Positions 26,920-37,210 of a stretch of 64,000 nt of DNA are shown here, piece by piece (the stretch's first letter is position 1; the number at the start of each line of letters is the position of its first letter). Origin of the DNA: Isoetes taiwanensis (taxonomy: Eukaryota; Streptophyta; Lycopodiopsida; Isoetales; Isoetaceae); assembly GCA_021234155.1 (NCBI GenBank), contig JAJEKV010000144.1, forward strand, positions 436,001 through 500,000. Direction: 5' to 3'. A program made the position numbers and the translations under genes. A model generated the notes under the pieces. It ran no database searches, was not told the DNA's origin, and saw nothing but the letters and a program-made list of their open reading frames with translations.

Positions 26920-27391
26920 TAAGGCCCCGAAGGGGCCAAAAAAGTTTTTAGTTAACACACAACTAACATTATTAACACAAACCATTGCATTTGACACATT
27001 TAAATTAAAATCCCCCTTAAACCCCCTTTGGTTTGGGTGCATATTCACACGGGGGGGTTACGTAGGGCAGCGAGAGCCCCAAAAATATATTTACAATACA
27101 TGTACAAATTTAACACCATTAAGTACATTCTCTCAAATCTTATAGTATTTTGCAAACCTTAATATACAGTATACAAAAACTTGTACATGCATACCCCACA
27201 AACGAGGATCGCTATGTACGGTCCAGATCTTGGAATAAAGGGCAAATATGCCCATCCGAAGGCTCTCGTTGCCCGAAGTAACCCCCCGTGTGAATATGCA
27301 CCCAAACCAAAGGGGGTTTAAGGGGGATTTTAATTTAAATGTGTCAAATACAATGGTTTGTGTTAATAATGTTAGTTGTGTGTTAACTAAA
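26920..27391. mobile_element. MITE with long terminal inverted repeats, copy 1
   Basis: The left arm (about 26941-27078) and right arm (27261-27391) are near-perfect inverted copies of about 130 bp. They share GTTAACACACAACTAAC, CCATTG, the AAATTAAAATCCCCCTTAAA tract, TGCATATTCACACGGGGG and GGGCA-CGAGAGCC. The left end also has the palindrome GGCCCCGAAGGGGCC followed by an A-run, which the right end lacks here. A second copy lies at 61747-62223. The unique centre has no gene. The right end abuts PPR coding sequence. Confidence 0.9.
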
Positions 27392-28427
27392 AAATACTGC
27401 GTGAACAATTTGAAGCAAACTTGAGCATACATGAGAGAGTGAAGCTGGGGTGTCGTTTGATAGAAATTTATGGAAATTATGGACTCTGGAACAATGTTGT
27501 TGAACATTTTGAAGAGATTCAAGCACTGGGTTTGGATTTTGCAAGACCTATGAGTTTTAGATCTCTGTTCAAGGCGCAAGCATCTGCAGGATTATACTAT
27601 GATGCTGAAGAAACGTTGAAACAAATGCAAGTCAATGGTTGCAAACTTTTCTTAAATGACTATAAGGTTGTTCTTCATTGTTATGGAAAGTATGGGCTGG
27701 TTAATGACGTTCAACGCATCCTTGACCGGATTCAAATGGAGAATCTTTTAATTGATACAACTGTATATAACATGGTCCTAGAAAGTTATGGTCTTTGTCA
27801 TGACTACAGGAAGATGAAGCAATTGCTTGAAAGTATGGAAAATGCAAATGTTTCTCTTTCAGTTAAATGCTTTGGTTAATGCATGCCCTGCACTCACTGT
27901 CCAGCAATGCATAGAAATCACCTCGTTATGAAACATTGCTCCAGAACTTGTATAAGTTTATATCATCTAAGGAGGAGCTTGAGTTAGTAGAGTCAATTCT
28001 GTCAATTAACTTCATCGTAGAAACTGTCTCCTGGTCTATGTCAAGTTGGCGGCTAGATCTAGTAGCTGCTTATCTAACCCTTATGTTATGGTTAAGAGAG
28101 TCAAGGGAGAAATTGCATGGAAGAATTGAGGTCCCAGAAGAATTTGAGATTGTTATTGGTCAAGGAAAGCATAAAGATACAAAAGATGAATCGCATGTGA
28201 GGAATATCGTCCTCTCTAGTCTGAGGACCATGGAAAGCCCATTTACAGTGGACAGACAGAACAAAGGAAGAGTTCTGGCCCGTGGACATGCAGTAAAAAA
28301 AATGGCTTACACAAGGGTAGAAATGATGTTCAATGTGAGTTATGGGTTATTTAACGTGTATGATTGGAAGGTAAATTTGATACCCCTAAAAGCAGCTTCT
28401 TACCAAGTGGAAAACAGACAAACTTAA
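27391..28427 (+). pseudogene. P-class PPR protein with C-terminal SMR domain, 5' truncated and frameshifted
   Basis: The first frame (27391-27879) enters coding directly at the MITE border (LREQFEANLSIHERVKLG) and holds about four P-type PPR motifs (YGNYGLWNNVVEHFEEIQAL, YNMVLESYGLCHDY). A second frame carries LVNACPALTVQQCIEITSL (about 27873-27929). A third (27936-28427) continues LLQNLYKFISSKEELELVES and then an SMR-like end: KLHGRIEVPEEFEIVIGQGK, SPFTVDRQNKGRVLARG. PPR-SMR proteins act in plastid or mitochondrial RNA metabolism, and the SMR part can be a nuclease. Two frame changes, loss of the 5' part and absence of a start make this a relic. Confidence 0.8.
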
Positions 28428-29184
28428 GTGAATCGGCAAATTGAGATTTTGTTCTGTTGCCCTAGGAACGCACAGATGTCTCGACTTATTGAATTTATCA
28501 CTGGGAAGTTATTTAGTTGTAAGTTACAATCTGGTTGAGGAAAATGTCTGTGCTAGAGTGCTGGATTTATTTTACTTATATTAAGGACAGGCATCAACAA
28601 TGGGTGGCAGTTCAAAGTTTTAATTTCTTACCTGAAGCCTGTGTCCCTATTTCTCTCAATTGTCAACCATTATTTATGATCACAAGTTGAATGCGAATCT
28701 CTCTGGATGAATGCAATTGCAAAATTTTGTGCATCTGTCACTGACTGCTGATATCACCACGGATACATGCAAAGATTATTTGTGGATTTTGGCAAACAAC
28801 AAGGCTTTCTTCTTGTAAAGGATTGATCCTAAAGAATGCTGCATTTTCTGTGCCAAACAAATCACCTTGTGTGAGGAGACATATTGTTTTGCAGCTTAGG
28901 AGGACTTTTGCACATCAGATTCAAGAAATGTCAATGCATAGAGAACCTGATAATTTGTAAAGTCCCTTCTGCCTTGTTGGATGCACCTATTTATGATCTG
29001 TTGAACTTATACATATTCAAAATGTAGACCCAAGAAAAGGCACACTTCAGCTATTTTAGTGGCACTTCTTCTTGCCATCTGATCATCAGTGTTATTCATC
29101 CAGGAAAGTTCAAGCCTCTGATAATCACATTGCTGTTTCTCTTTCCTTTCTGGGTTATAAATGAAATCAAATGATTTGTTCACG
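28428..29184. other. Intergenic, no gene recognised
   Basis: No coding homology or repeat was seen. Confidence 0.4.
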
Positions 29185-29815
29185 CAAGGAGCACATCAAC
29201 CCCGTGTTAGCCCGGGGCCCGCAGCTCTACCTGCGTTCCCAGCTGCCCCTGAAAAAGCGCAGACTCATTGCCTCCATTCGCACAGGTGCCCACCATCTTC
29301 GTGATCGAGAGGCAGGCGGGTGGATTGGGGAGCCCCGCCGGGGCAGCTCACTGTCGGTCCGTCAAACGGGTGCCATTGAGGATGAGTCTCACACTTTCCA
29401 GAGTTGCCCAGCATTCAGTCAGATCCGGGCCACATATATGCTCTCTTAGTACGGCCGGACTTGCCCCTACATTTGCTGATGAACACGCCGCCAAGATGCG
29501 TGCTCGGGGTCGCATATCTGAGGGAGGTACTGGATCTGCGAGCTCACCTTTGCCCCCGCCTGGCTATCCGTTGATCAGGCACTACGGGTGCGGTGCATGA
29601 GTGTATATATTTGTGTGTTTTTGCATTTTGTATATTGGAACAATTTGTCAGCAGGCTGATTGCTGCCATGGTTTTTCCCTCGAAAACCCTTCGGGGCGGA
29701 GGTTTTTTAATCTGGGTAGTAATCCGCTTGCTGCGCTTTTGTATTGGGTTCCATAGACCGATTGGTCTCCGTGGACGATAAAAATACCTTCCTTCCTTCC
29801 TTCCTTCCTTCCTTT
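29185..29815 (+). mobile_element. LINE 3' end with TTCC microsatellite tail
   Basis: A 5'-truncated LINE. 29188-29450 encodes the ORF2 end: PLKKRRLIASIRTGAHHL, then a DESHTFQSCPAF zinc motif, matching 15272-15568 and 54816-55178. The 3' UTR holds CCCTCGAAAACCC (29684) and ATTGGTCTCCGTGGACGATA near 29760, and ends in about seven TTCC units up to 29813. Higher GC than its surroundings marks its borders. The coding part is nearly intact, suggesting a younger insertion than the copy at 15 kb. Confidence 0.88.
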
Positions 29816-31386
29816 AAACCCGTCATTTAAAAATACAATTTGGATTTTCAGAATTTCTATGAAATCAAGAGCTTCTGGATTCTCATTTCTCAAATACTAT
29901 GAATAGACATCTACTCAGGAAGTGTCTACAACGAAATGTGGCAATTCTCAGAAACTAGCTCGAGGTCGAGGTTCATCATGCAATGCGCTGCAGAACTTGT
30001 GTGATGCATTAAAAAGATTTTTTTTTTCCGTTCTCATTTGGAAGATGGTTGCCAACAAATAGCTCAACATATATGGATTCTAGGAGGTGCTTAAAAAGCA
30101 TAAAATTATGGGAACAGATACGATCAGACCAGGCCCATAAAGTTGCTAAGTTGTATACTATAAGTTTGTTGTAAAATAAGGCATTATAAGTGCACTTTCT
30201 CTAGGGGATTTAAGAAAATGGCCAAAGGCTATATTTAACATTATTATGCATAAAACATTCTTTTTCAGAGGATGGGCTGTGTTGTAAGTTAGAAACTGGG
30301 TTTCAGTGTATTATAACGTTAGCAAGGACCTATTCGAACCATCTTAGAGAAGAGCTGGTCACAACATACTACACTTGCTCTTGGCAGAAAGTAGGGACAA
30401 ATTGTCCATTCATTTTCGTTGTAAAATAAATGTTGTATGGAAGCCATAATAACGAGCCTTTATTGTTAACAACCAGCAGCAATAAGAGCAGACATTGAAA
30501 TGACAACATGGGGCACACAAAGAGAAACCTGTACAAGAAATAGTGCAATTACCAAAATGATCATACATAGATGGAGCAAAGCATTTTCTTATGGCCTCTT
30601 CTGCAATCCGGCATTCCGGATTCCTTTGTTTCTTCACCGGTTCTGGCAGGTAAGCTTCTTGATGATCAAATCTCCTTTAAATTTCCTTTTTCTTTGCAAA
30701 ACCATAGCTAAAGAGGTACAATGCTGCATGTTTGGTTAATCTCATTTTTTTTCCAACCCAGCTTATCCAGCAAATCCATTCAAACACACACGAGGTCCAG
30801 TGCCCTATTTTCTCACATACACTTTGTATAAGCAATATGTAGTGGCAGATCCATCAGCAGAAGAGAAAGCTATTATACACAAACCACCTTAATAGTAGTT
30901 CTTGACGATTCTGGAAAGCCTATTTCGTTGTTGCAGAGAAGGAGTTCGGGCAGATGCATCTTGATCTCCTCAATCAAACATGGTAGAAAACAGTGGATTT
31001 GGCATATGCAACTATATTATTGCGGATTTAAGAAAAAACCTTTCACATATTTTAGAGTAGAGCATTTGGTATCCTTCTTTTGCATTCCAACATTCTGAAT
31101 TCATTTGTTTCTTCATATGTTCTGGCAGGTAGGCTTCTTGCTAAACCATAACTAAGCAGGTACAATGCTGCACGATTTTGTTAGTCTCATGTTTTTTTCC
31201 CAAACCAGCTTGTCCAACATATCCATTCAAATGCACGTGGAAAGCTTATTTCGTTGTTAAAGCTTGGTACAGTACGATTCCAATCAATAGTTGCAGGTGG
31301 GTTTAAATGCAACTTTAAATAGTCCTGTAAATTGTCTGCAAGAAAATATAGTGAAGAAACCTGATATACAAAGATTATTGATATAG
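29816..31386. other. Gene-free stretch with an internal duplication
   Basis: The block 30600-30790 recurs in diverged form at 31075-31250 (shared: GGATTCCTTTGTTTCTTC-like, GTTCTGGCAGGTA, AGGTACAATGCTGCA, CCATTCAAA). The copies have about 75-85 percent identity by eye. No gene is seen before the P450 exon. Confidence 0.5.
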
Positions 31387-31543
31387 GAAATTCAGAACAA
31401 AATAGGGCAAATGGCTGTCAAGGAAGACAGAAAGAAGTTGCCATACTTGCAAGCACTAGTAAAGGAGACTCTGAAAAGGCATCATTGTGCGGAAGGTACC
31501 AGTAAAGGAGACTCTGAGACGGAGTCCTCACGAGGAAGGTACC
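31387..31543 (+). pseudogene. Cytochrome P450 exon relic (K-helix)
   Basis: After an AG acceptor at 31386 the frame reads EIQNKIGQMAVKED, KKLPYLQALVKETL. This is the P450 stretch leading into the K helix, whose ExxR motif salt-bridges the heme pocket. The first copy has ETLK in place of ETLR. A 43-bp tandem duplication (31458-31500, 31501-31543) repeats this end, and the second copy reads ETLR. Both copies end in GGAAG-GTACC, a possible donor. No heme-binding FxxGxRxCxG exon was found downstream. Confidence 0.75.
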
Positions 31544-32323
31544 CTTGTTACTAAACTATGTAAAGTTACACGTTATTTATGATATTCCTGGAAATGCCCT
31601 TATTCTTGGGGGCATACTATGGGAGTCACAGTGAACTGTACTTTATTATGTATTCTCTAACCTTTGTGACGGTAGTTGTGGGTTCTTCTGCTCTCCTCTA
31701 ATTGCACATGCAACACTTCCCATATGAACCTAGTGGCAACAACAATGTTTGCAAGAACTGAAGGTTGTAAGTTACTCTTCTAGAGATCACTGTGCTGAGG
31801 CATGATTCCTCTACATGAAATAAGGTGTATGAATCTGTAGTCTATCTAGCCTTCGAATTTGCATATTTGAGCATTGTGACTCTTGCATTTCAAAATTCCA
31901 CCTGAGAACTAAGGCAAACAAAAAGAAAGTATGTAGCAAGGAGGGCAGATAACTGCATGAAATTACAACTATGTATGGCATGTGTTGTTTATGTGTCGCA
32001 TGATGTGTTGTTTATGATGTGGCATGATGTGTGGCAAATGTGTACCATTACCTTCACAAAATGTCAATGTCTTAAAATAGCAATTCCGATTCAAACACTC
32101 TATTGTCTACAACTACAACTTAAGCCACTTCACTCTCCGGCCATGGAGGGCAACCCTCCGTGCGCAGCACCTTGTTTTCTTCTTATCAGGTCTTTTATAT
32201 ATTGTTATTGTTTTCGCATTTCAATTAATAGAGAAGCCACCAGCCTACGTGTTGGACCTTTATTATAATATGGTTGTGGTCTTGCTGCTTTTAAATTGAA
32301 CGATGGCTAATGATAATAATATG
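31544..32323. other. Between P450 and TPP relics
   Basis: No gene seen. A short imperfect repeat of CATGATGTG words lies at 31990-32040. Confidence 0.35.
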
Positions 32324-32417
32324 GTGAAGGGACAGATAGATTACAATATTCTTCGACTATGATGGTACACTTCCACCTATAGTTGATGATCCTGAACATG
32401 CATTTAAGTTAGAGGAG
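32324..32417 (+). pseudogene. Trehalose-6-phosphate phosphatase exon relic
   Basis: The sequence reads KGQI, one frame step, then TIFFDYDGTLPPIVDDPEHA and FKLEE up to a GT at 32418. This is the first catalytic block (DxDGTL) of the HAD-type trehalose-6-phosphate phosphatases, which remove phosphate from trehalose 6-phosphate; the family usually has FLDYDGTLSPIV. The catalytic Asp residues are kept. The frameshift just upstream and the lack of other exons mark a fragment. Confidence 0.75.
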
Positions 32418-33404
32418 GTATTTGTTAATCAAGAGTTTGATAGTTATATGTAATTCTTCATTCAAAATTTAGGGGAACCATGTGCCGAGCTGCATATTAA
32501 TAGCCAAGACCCTCTTGCAAACCTCGGGCAATCTAAGCTCTTTCATCATCATTACTTGCATGCATTCAATTCAATTTCTCATTCTTCTCTTATTATTTAC
32601 GAATCTTATGGTTCAGACACGAGTGTACAGTTATAGTAATTACGACATGTTGCATGTTCCTTAAGCTATGCCTTGACAAATTCACAAGTGGAATATATTT
32701 ATTCTCTGTGGGTCTAAATGAAGAATGCATAGAAGCGGCACACACAAGGCTCAAAAGCATGCAAATTTGGTTTCTATACTGCCACAGTATTGTATTAATG
32801 GTTTTGCATGGGACAGAGAATATGATTTGAATAAGTTTTATAGCAAGGTTAGACAGAATTTAAAGGTAAACAAAATTCAAGTTAACTACGAGTTAAACCA
32901 ATGGTTAGATACAAGTTAAATTTAAAGGTTACAAGTACAAGTATATTCACACGAACATTATTTTTTATTAGAACGTCGGAATTTTTGTTTTCTACACTTT
33001 AGTTGTTTGTCTATTAAGTTCTCAAGATGTAAAATGCATGTCTTTACTATTGTAAAAGATCCGCAACTTCATAACTCACCACTTTGTCTCCTACACAATG
33101 GAAGCCCTATATCCATGTAGACGGTCGTGAATGTCTTTTGGAGACTTTTATGATTTATTTATAAAGGACCAAGTATAACAAGATAGTTCATATCAAAAAG
33201 TTTAACAATGTTGTTTGGGAAATGTGAATGCATGAATTGTTGGATACAATTGTTTATGCTTTTCCCGATCATGTTGAGGTGATATGTTGGTTGACCAACT
33301 TTAACCTAAGAACCTTGAAATTTAGGATTATAAAATGAACCATTGGTTACTCACATAATCACTTATAATGGAGAAAGTTCTATAAATCTTATTGTGTTTT
33401 AACT

Positions 33405-33605
33405 GCATGTATGCACTTCCACTTACATCTAATACCCTTATTCCATCTACAATCCACTGAATCTACAAACTCCATTTCACATACACATTTCATTCCATTC
33501 AACCTAGGCATGGAATTTCATTGCACTCTATTCAGTTATATCCCTTACCATTCCATCCCATCCCATCTACCCATTCTATCCCACCTATTCTCTACCCATT
33601 TCATG
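33405..33605. repeat. Degenerate CCATT(C)-rich tract
   Basis: About 200 bases built from variants of CATTCCATT, CCATCCCATC and CATTTCA. Open frames across it are a by-product of the composition. Confidence 0.6.
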
Positions 33606-34452
33606 CGACCATGAATAATGTCCGGCATCGCCAGGCACACGTTTCTAGTAGCTCTATAATATGTAGGGAGAGAATAAAACACCTTAAGCATTATCAGCTT
33701 CATTTCTCTAACTTCATAATATAATTAGTTCCTTGGTTCTTCCCCAGTGAGACAAAGCTCGATGGAGATAATTGATGTCCATGCAAGGCCTCCTAAAAAG
33801 GCTTATAGATAAGTACATAATGAGTGTGGGGACCACATTTACTTTGATAGTTGAAGAGGGAAGAGAAGAAGTGTTCTTTGTTTTTTGAAGTATAACCACA
33901 TGTCAAGATCTAAGATTGTGAGCACTATCATAAGAAGGTTGCAAAATTTTACACTAGTGTTCAACCGTGATGAAGCAACAAAAGCTATAATTTGGGAGAT
34001 CTACTTTAGCTTCATGAGCAAAACATAGAAAATAGAGTATAACCATGTCGCTATCCCTATCTCACTTATATAGACAGGTGGAATATATATTCGAAGAGGT
34101 ACGTATATACATGGAAGAGGTCATTTTCAGCGACGAAAAATTTTGCCGTCAAATTTTGGGCGGCTGCCAGGCGAGTGGGTGTTTGGCGACTGCCAAAGTC
34201 AAGGTGAACTTTTTCGTCGGTGAAAATTTGCTGACGAAAAAAATAGAGGCTTGAAATTTGCCCCTGATATTCTTTTTCCGGCGTGTTTCTGGCAGTTTTT
34301 CTTCGGCGACGCCACTTTGCAGGGGAAGATGAGGTAGCATCTAAGGGCAGGGCAGATCGACAGGCATTTGGGGCCAAAATTTTAAGGCCCATGTTTTTTC
34401 GTATGCAAGAAGACATGGACCATAAGATGTGCATAATTAGTTTCTTATGATT

Positions 34453-34562
34453 TAATAGTACTTTTGCCAAGATTAAGACTATGATTCTTGGCATGTATTG
34501 TACTTATAATTTGAGAGTACTTTTGCTAAGATTAAGACTATGGTTCTTGGCATGTATTGTAC
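34453..34562. repeat. Tandem duplication, about 62-bp period
   Basis: AGTACTTTTGCCAAGATTAA with its continuation to CTTGGCATGTATTGTACT appears twice (about 34457-34505 and 34517-34562), with few differences. Confidence 0.85.
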
Positions 34563-35249
34563 TATATCCACATGTGACATGGTGCTATGGTTTTGTCTTC
34601 CTATTTCTATGGGCTTGTTAAGGCCTGTGTATTAGTTTATGAATAGAATCTCGAACTCTAGATCCGAGGTTGGAAGAGTTGATCCTTGAGGTTTTTTTTT
34701 TTAAAGCTTTTCCCCTTTGTCGAATTGAGAGTGCTAAATTTAGATTTGAAGGTCTCTCTGATCAAATGTAGAGGTTTGGATTGAGGGTTCTTGTGGTCAA
34801 TGCATAGGGTTTTTGTTAGGCCAATGGGACTCAAAGCAACCATAGCGACAAGCGAGCATGCCAACTTATCTTTCAAGTCTATTAAAAAATCCCACCTTTG
34901 TACGTTGTGAAATGTTTGTTTTGCACCATTAACTTGCAAGAATTTTGTTTTCAAAAAGCTACTGGCCTTTGATATGGAATAAAACAATGAACAATCTTCC
35001 AAATAAGGGCTTCAAAACAACAATTAAAAAAGACCCATATAGAGTACTTAAAACTATATCATATGCAAAAATAGATTGTATGCAAAAAGCAGTGGACCAT
35101 AGATCACTAATAAAATAGCATAACATCATTAAAATGAAAAGCTCCTAAGGAAAAAAAATTACATTCAATCTTCAAAACACAAAGTTATAAATGCAGATAC
35201 CCAGTTCAAAATTACGTGCATGTAATGTAATGATCTATGGTGAGAAATT

Positions 35250-35849
35250 TCAATGGGCGGAAGGAAAGAAGTTCACCAGTATGTTCTTCAAAGGATTGGG
35301 GCCAGCAGTACCTCCAGCGTGCTGAACAAACTCGCTAGGACTGAATATGATACCATGGCAGCTGCAAACAATGTTTACAGATTCTTTGTGATATCTCAAA
35401 AGGAAACCGCTAACGATTTTACCCTGGCCTTTGGTAGTAACCCAAGGCAGATCTGACAAGGAGCTCTCAACAGTTTTGCAAGGATAAAAATCCTGTATTG
35501 ATTCGGGCATCTGCATTCTGAAACGAAGCGCAATCGGCCCATATACACCATTTTCAGTTTGCCCACTGCTCTCCGTTGATATAACTTCTTCATTCTCAAA
35601 CCTAACCTTTCTGCGCTTGCAGATCTGTTTTCCGGCTTGCACTCTCCTTCTTATCTTTGCTCCAACGTTATTTCCATGCTGTTTTAGCGCCTTTAAAATG
35701 CCTCTTCCCTTTTTTTCTGGCACAGACTTCACCTGATCATCATGCGAAGGGCATAAAGAATCAGAAGCTGGCTTTGTCCGCTTTCGATTTGTGATTTTGG
35801 GAGTAAATCCAAGAGTGAGCTCCAAATCTACCTCCGCTGCTTCCTCCAT
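35250..35849 (-). CDS. Ninja-family (NINJA/AFP-like) transcriptional co-repressor adaptor
   Basis: An intact single-exon frame of 199 residues. An EAR motif (DLELTLGF, residues 8-15) sits at the N-terminus. The middle (about 40-85) is basic (KKGRGILKALKQHG, KIRRRVQAGKQICKRRKVRF), a likely nuclear signal. The C-terminus (about 130-195) is the family's conserved domain: LPWVTTKGQGKIVSGFLLRY, VCSCHGIIFSPSEFVQHAGG, PLKNILVNFFPS. In this family the EAR motif recruits TOPLESS-type co-repressors and the C-domain binds JAZ (NINJA) or ABI5 (AFP), repressing jasmonate or ABA responses. At 199 residues it is about half the length of most seed-plant members and lacks much of the usual middle region. The ATG at 35847-35849 puts the EAR motif where the family has it. 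Confidence 0.92.
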   Translation of the reverse strand: MEEAAEVDLELTLGFTPKITNRKRTKPASDSLCPSHDDQVKSVPEKKGRGILKALKQHGNNVGAKIRRRVQAGKQICKRRKVRFENEEVISTESSGQTENGVYGPIALRFRMQMPESIQDFYPCKTVESSLSDLPWVTTKGQGKIVSGFLLRYHKESVNIVCSCHGIIFSPSEFVQHAGGTAGPNPLKNILVNFFPSAH

Positions 35850-36613
35850 CGCAGAGCCGACTTAACATACGAAAAAAAAAAACACTAGGCCTCAAGCTAG
35901 CTAATCATATACGTGTCAAAAAAAAAACTGCTTTTCTGCTTCGCGCGACGCGTATTACACTAAAATCTCTACTTTGGTGACGACACCTAATATTCGTTTT
36001 TGCTTAAAACATCCTCATCTTAGCCATGTGGCGTTGTCTTGCTTTTCATGCTTTCTCTACCTCATTGGTTCAGCAATGAACATCACTTCACATATCTTAT
36101 CTTAGTAGTTGGCATGTCTTTTTCTTTTCACCCATGGCTTATCTTTGGCCCTTAGGTGTTCTGTCATCAAGGATTGTACAAAATATGTTGTGATGCAAAC
36201 ACCTTGCAAATGTTAGAATCTTTCACTTTATGTAATCAGTTTCCTTTTCTTGCATTTTCAGAAGTTAATATTTTTGGGCTAAAGGCTTTCCATGCTTTCT
36301 CTACTTCATTGGTTGAGCAATGAATATCAATTCAATTATGCTTTCTAAACACAGTTTTATTATAATGGGAAAATTTTCAGTGAATTGGAATTTTTTTTGT
36401 ATACCTTTTACAGGTGTTAGGTACACGTGTATAACACACATGTATCATACATATGTTTGTAAGATACATGAATATGTTTGCAGATCTTCTGCAAGTGTTG
36501 ATACAAGTGTGTAGTACACATGTATCCTTAAGATAAATCTATCTATCTATCTATCGTCTATCTTGTTAATTTGGGATTTCTCGGTTTAATGAAAAATATT
36601 TTTGGAAATTTTT
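35850..36613. other. Upstream of the Ninja-family gene
   Basis: Presumed promoter region for the minus-strand gene. It contains CGCGACGCG near 35942 and an (ATCT)n microsatellite at 36537-36562. No TATA box is assigned. Confidence 0.35.
36537..36562. repeat. (ATCT)n microsatellite
   Basis: About five ATCT units. Similar tetranucleotide runs occur at 47084 and, reversed, at 50453. Confidence 0.9.
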
Positions 36614-37210
36614 TTAAGTTATTTTGTACACGTTTTGTGGAGTTCGGGTGCGGGAAAGAATTCTGGATTTCCAGAAATTGGAAAATTTTATTCGGTATGA
36701 TTTTGGTTTCTCATGTGATTCCTCTTTCCTCTTTGGTTCAAGGCAGCTGGCGGACCACGATTGTTCAAGCTTCAAGTCCTGAGAAAGATAATGATCTGTG
36801 GTTCCCACAGATTCTCTCCCTCTCAACATTTTTGTGCAGCATATGCTATTTTGCACACCGAAATGGATGGATTCGCCTTTAGGTTTTAATTTCTTGCTAT
36901 TGCCTTGGCTTATAGCCAGCTCCGGGCATTCTGAGAGTGTGTTTGAACCTTGAGAGGCAGATGGAACCGTAGAAAATTTGTCAAGAGATCCACTTTCAAT
37001 CTTAATTCTGTGCATAGCCAGGTTTCTATGCAACTCTGTCTGCATCTCAGGCTTTGTGCTTTCCATAATTTTTAAGATTCTGTTGTTTTCCAGAATCAAT
37101 GGTGGTGGAGGAGAACCGATTAGGTACTTGCCAGCATGAAGAATCAGGTTATTCTGTATTTTTTTCCGTTTGCCCAACAGATGCAAGTTTTTAAGTTTTG
37201 GATGACACAA
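36614..37210 (-). CDS. Hypothetical protein, 198 residues
   Basis: An uninterrupted minus-strand frame starting MCHPKLKNLHLLGKRKK. It is Lys/Ser-rich, with a PPPPL stretch near residue 35 and no domain I recognise. It is longer than chance frames in the surrounding AT-rich DNA. It lies upstream of the Ninja-family gene on the same strand, so it could be a separate small gene, an exon, or chance. No homology supports it. Confidence 0.3.
   Translation of the reverse strand: MCHPKLKNLHLLGKRKKIQNNLILHAGKYLIGSPPPPLILENNRILKIMESTKPEMQTELHRNLAMHRIKIESGSLDKFSTVPSASQGSNTLSECPELAISQGNSKKLKPKGESIHFGVQNSICCTKMLRGRESVGTTDHYLSQDLKLEQSWSASCLEPKRKEESHEKPKSYRIKFSNFWKSRILSRTRTPQNVYKIT

Larger units (their letters stand above)
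32418..35249. other. Gene-free stretch with low-complexity and tandem repeats
   Basis: Contains a CCATT/CCATCC-rich tract (33405-33605), a GCGACG/CGTCGG-rich segment (34130-34330) that looks like part of a DNA transposon but has no definable ends, and a tandem duplication (34453-34562). No gene recognised. Confidence 0.45.

Noticed and set aside
34658-35002. 114-codon minus-strand frame near the Ninja-family gene
   Set aside because: Looks moderately protein-like but has no recognisable motif, and it ends in a poly-Lys run from an A/T tract.
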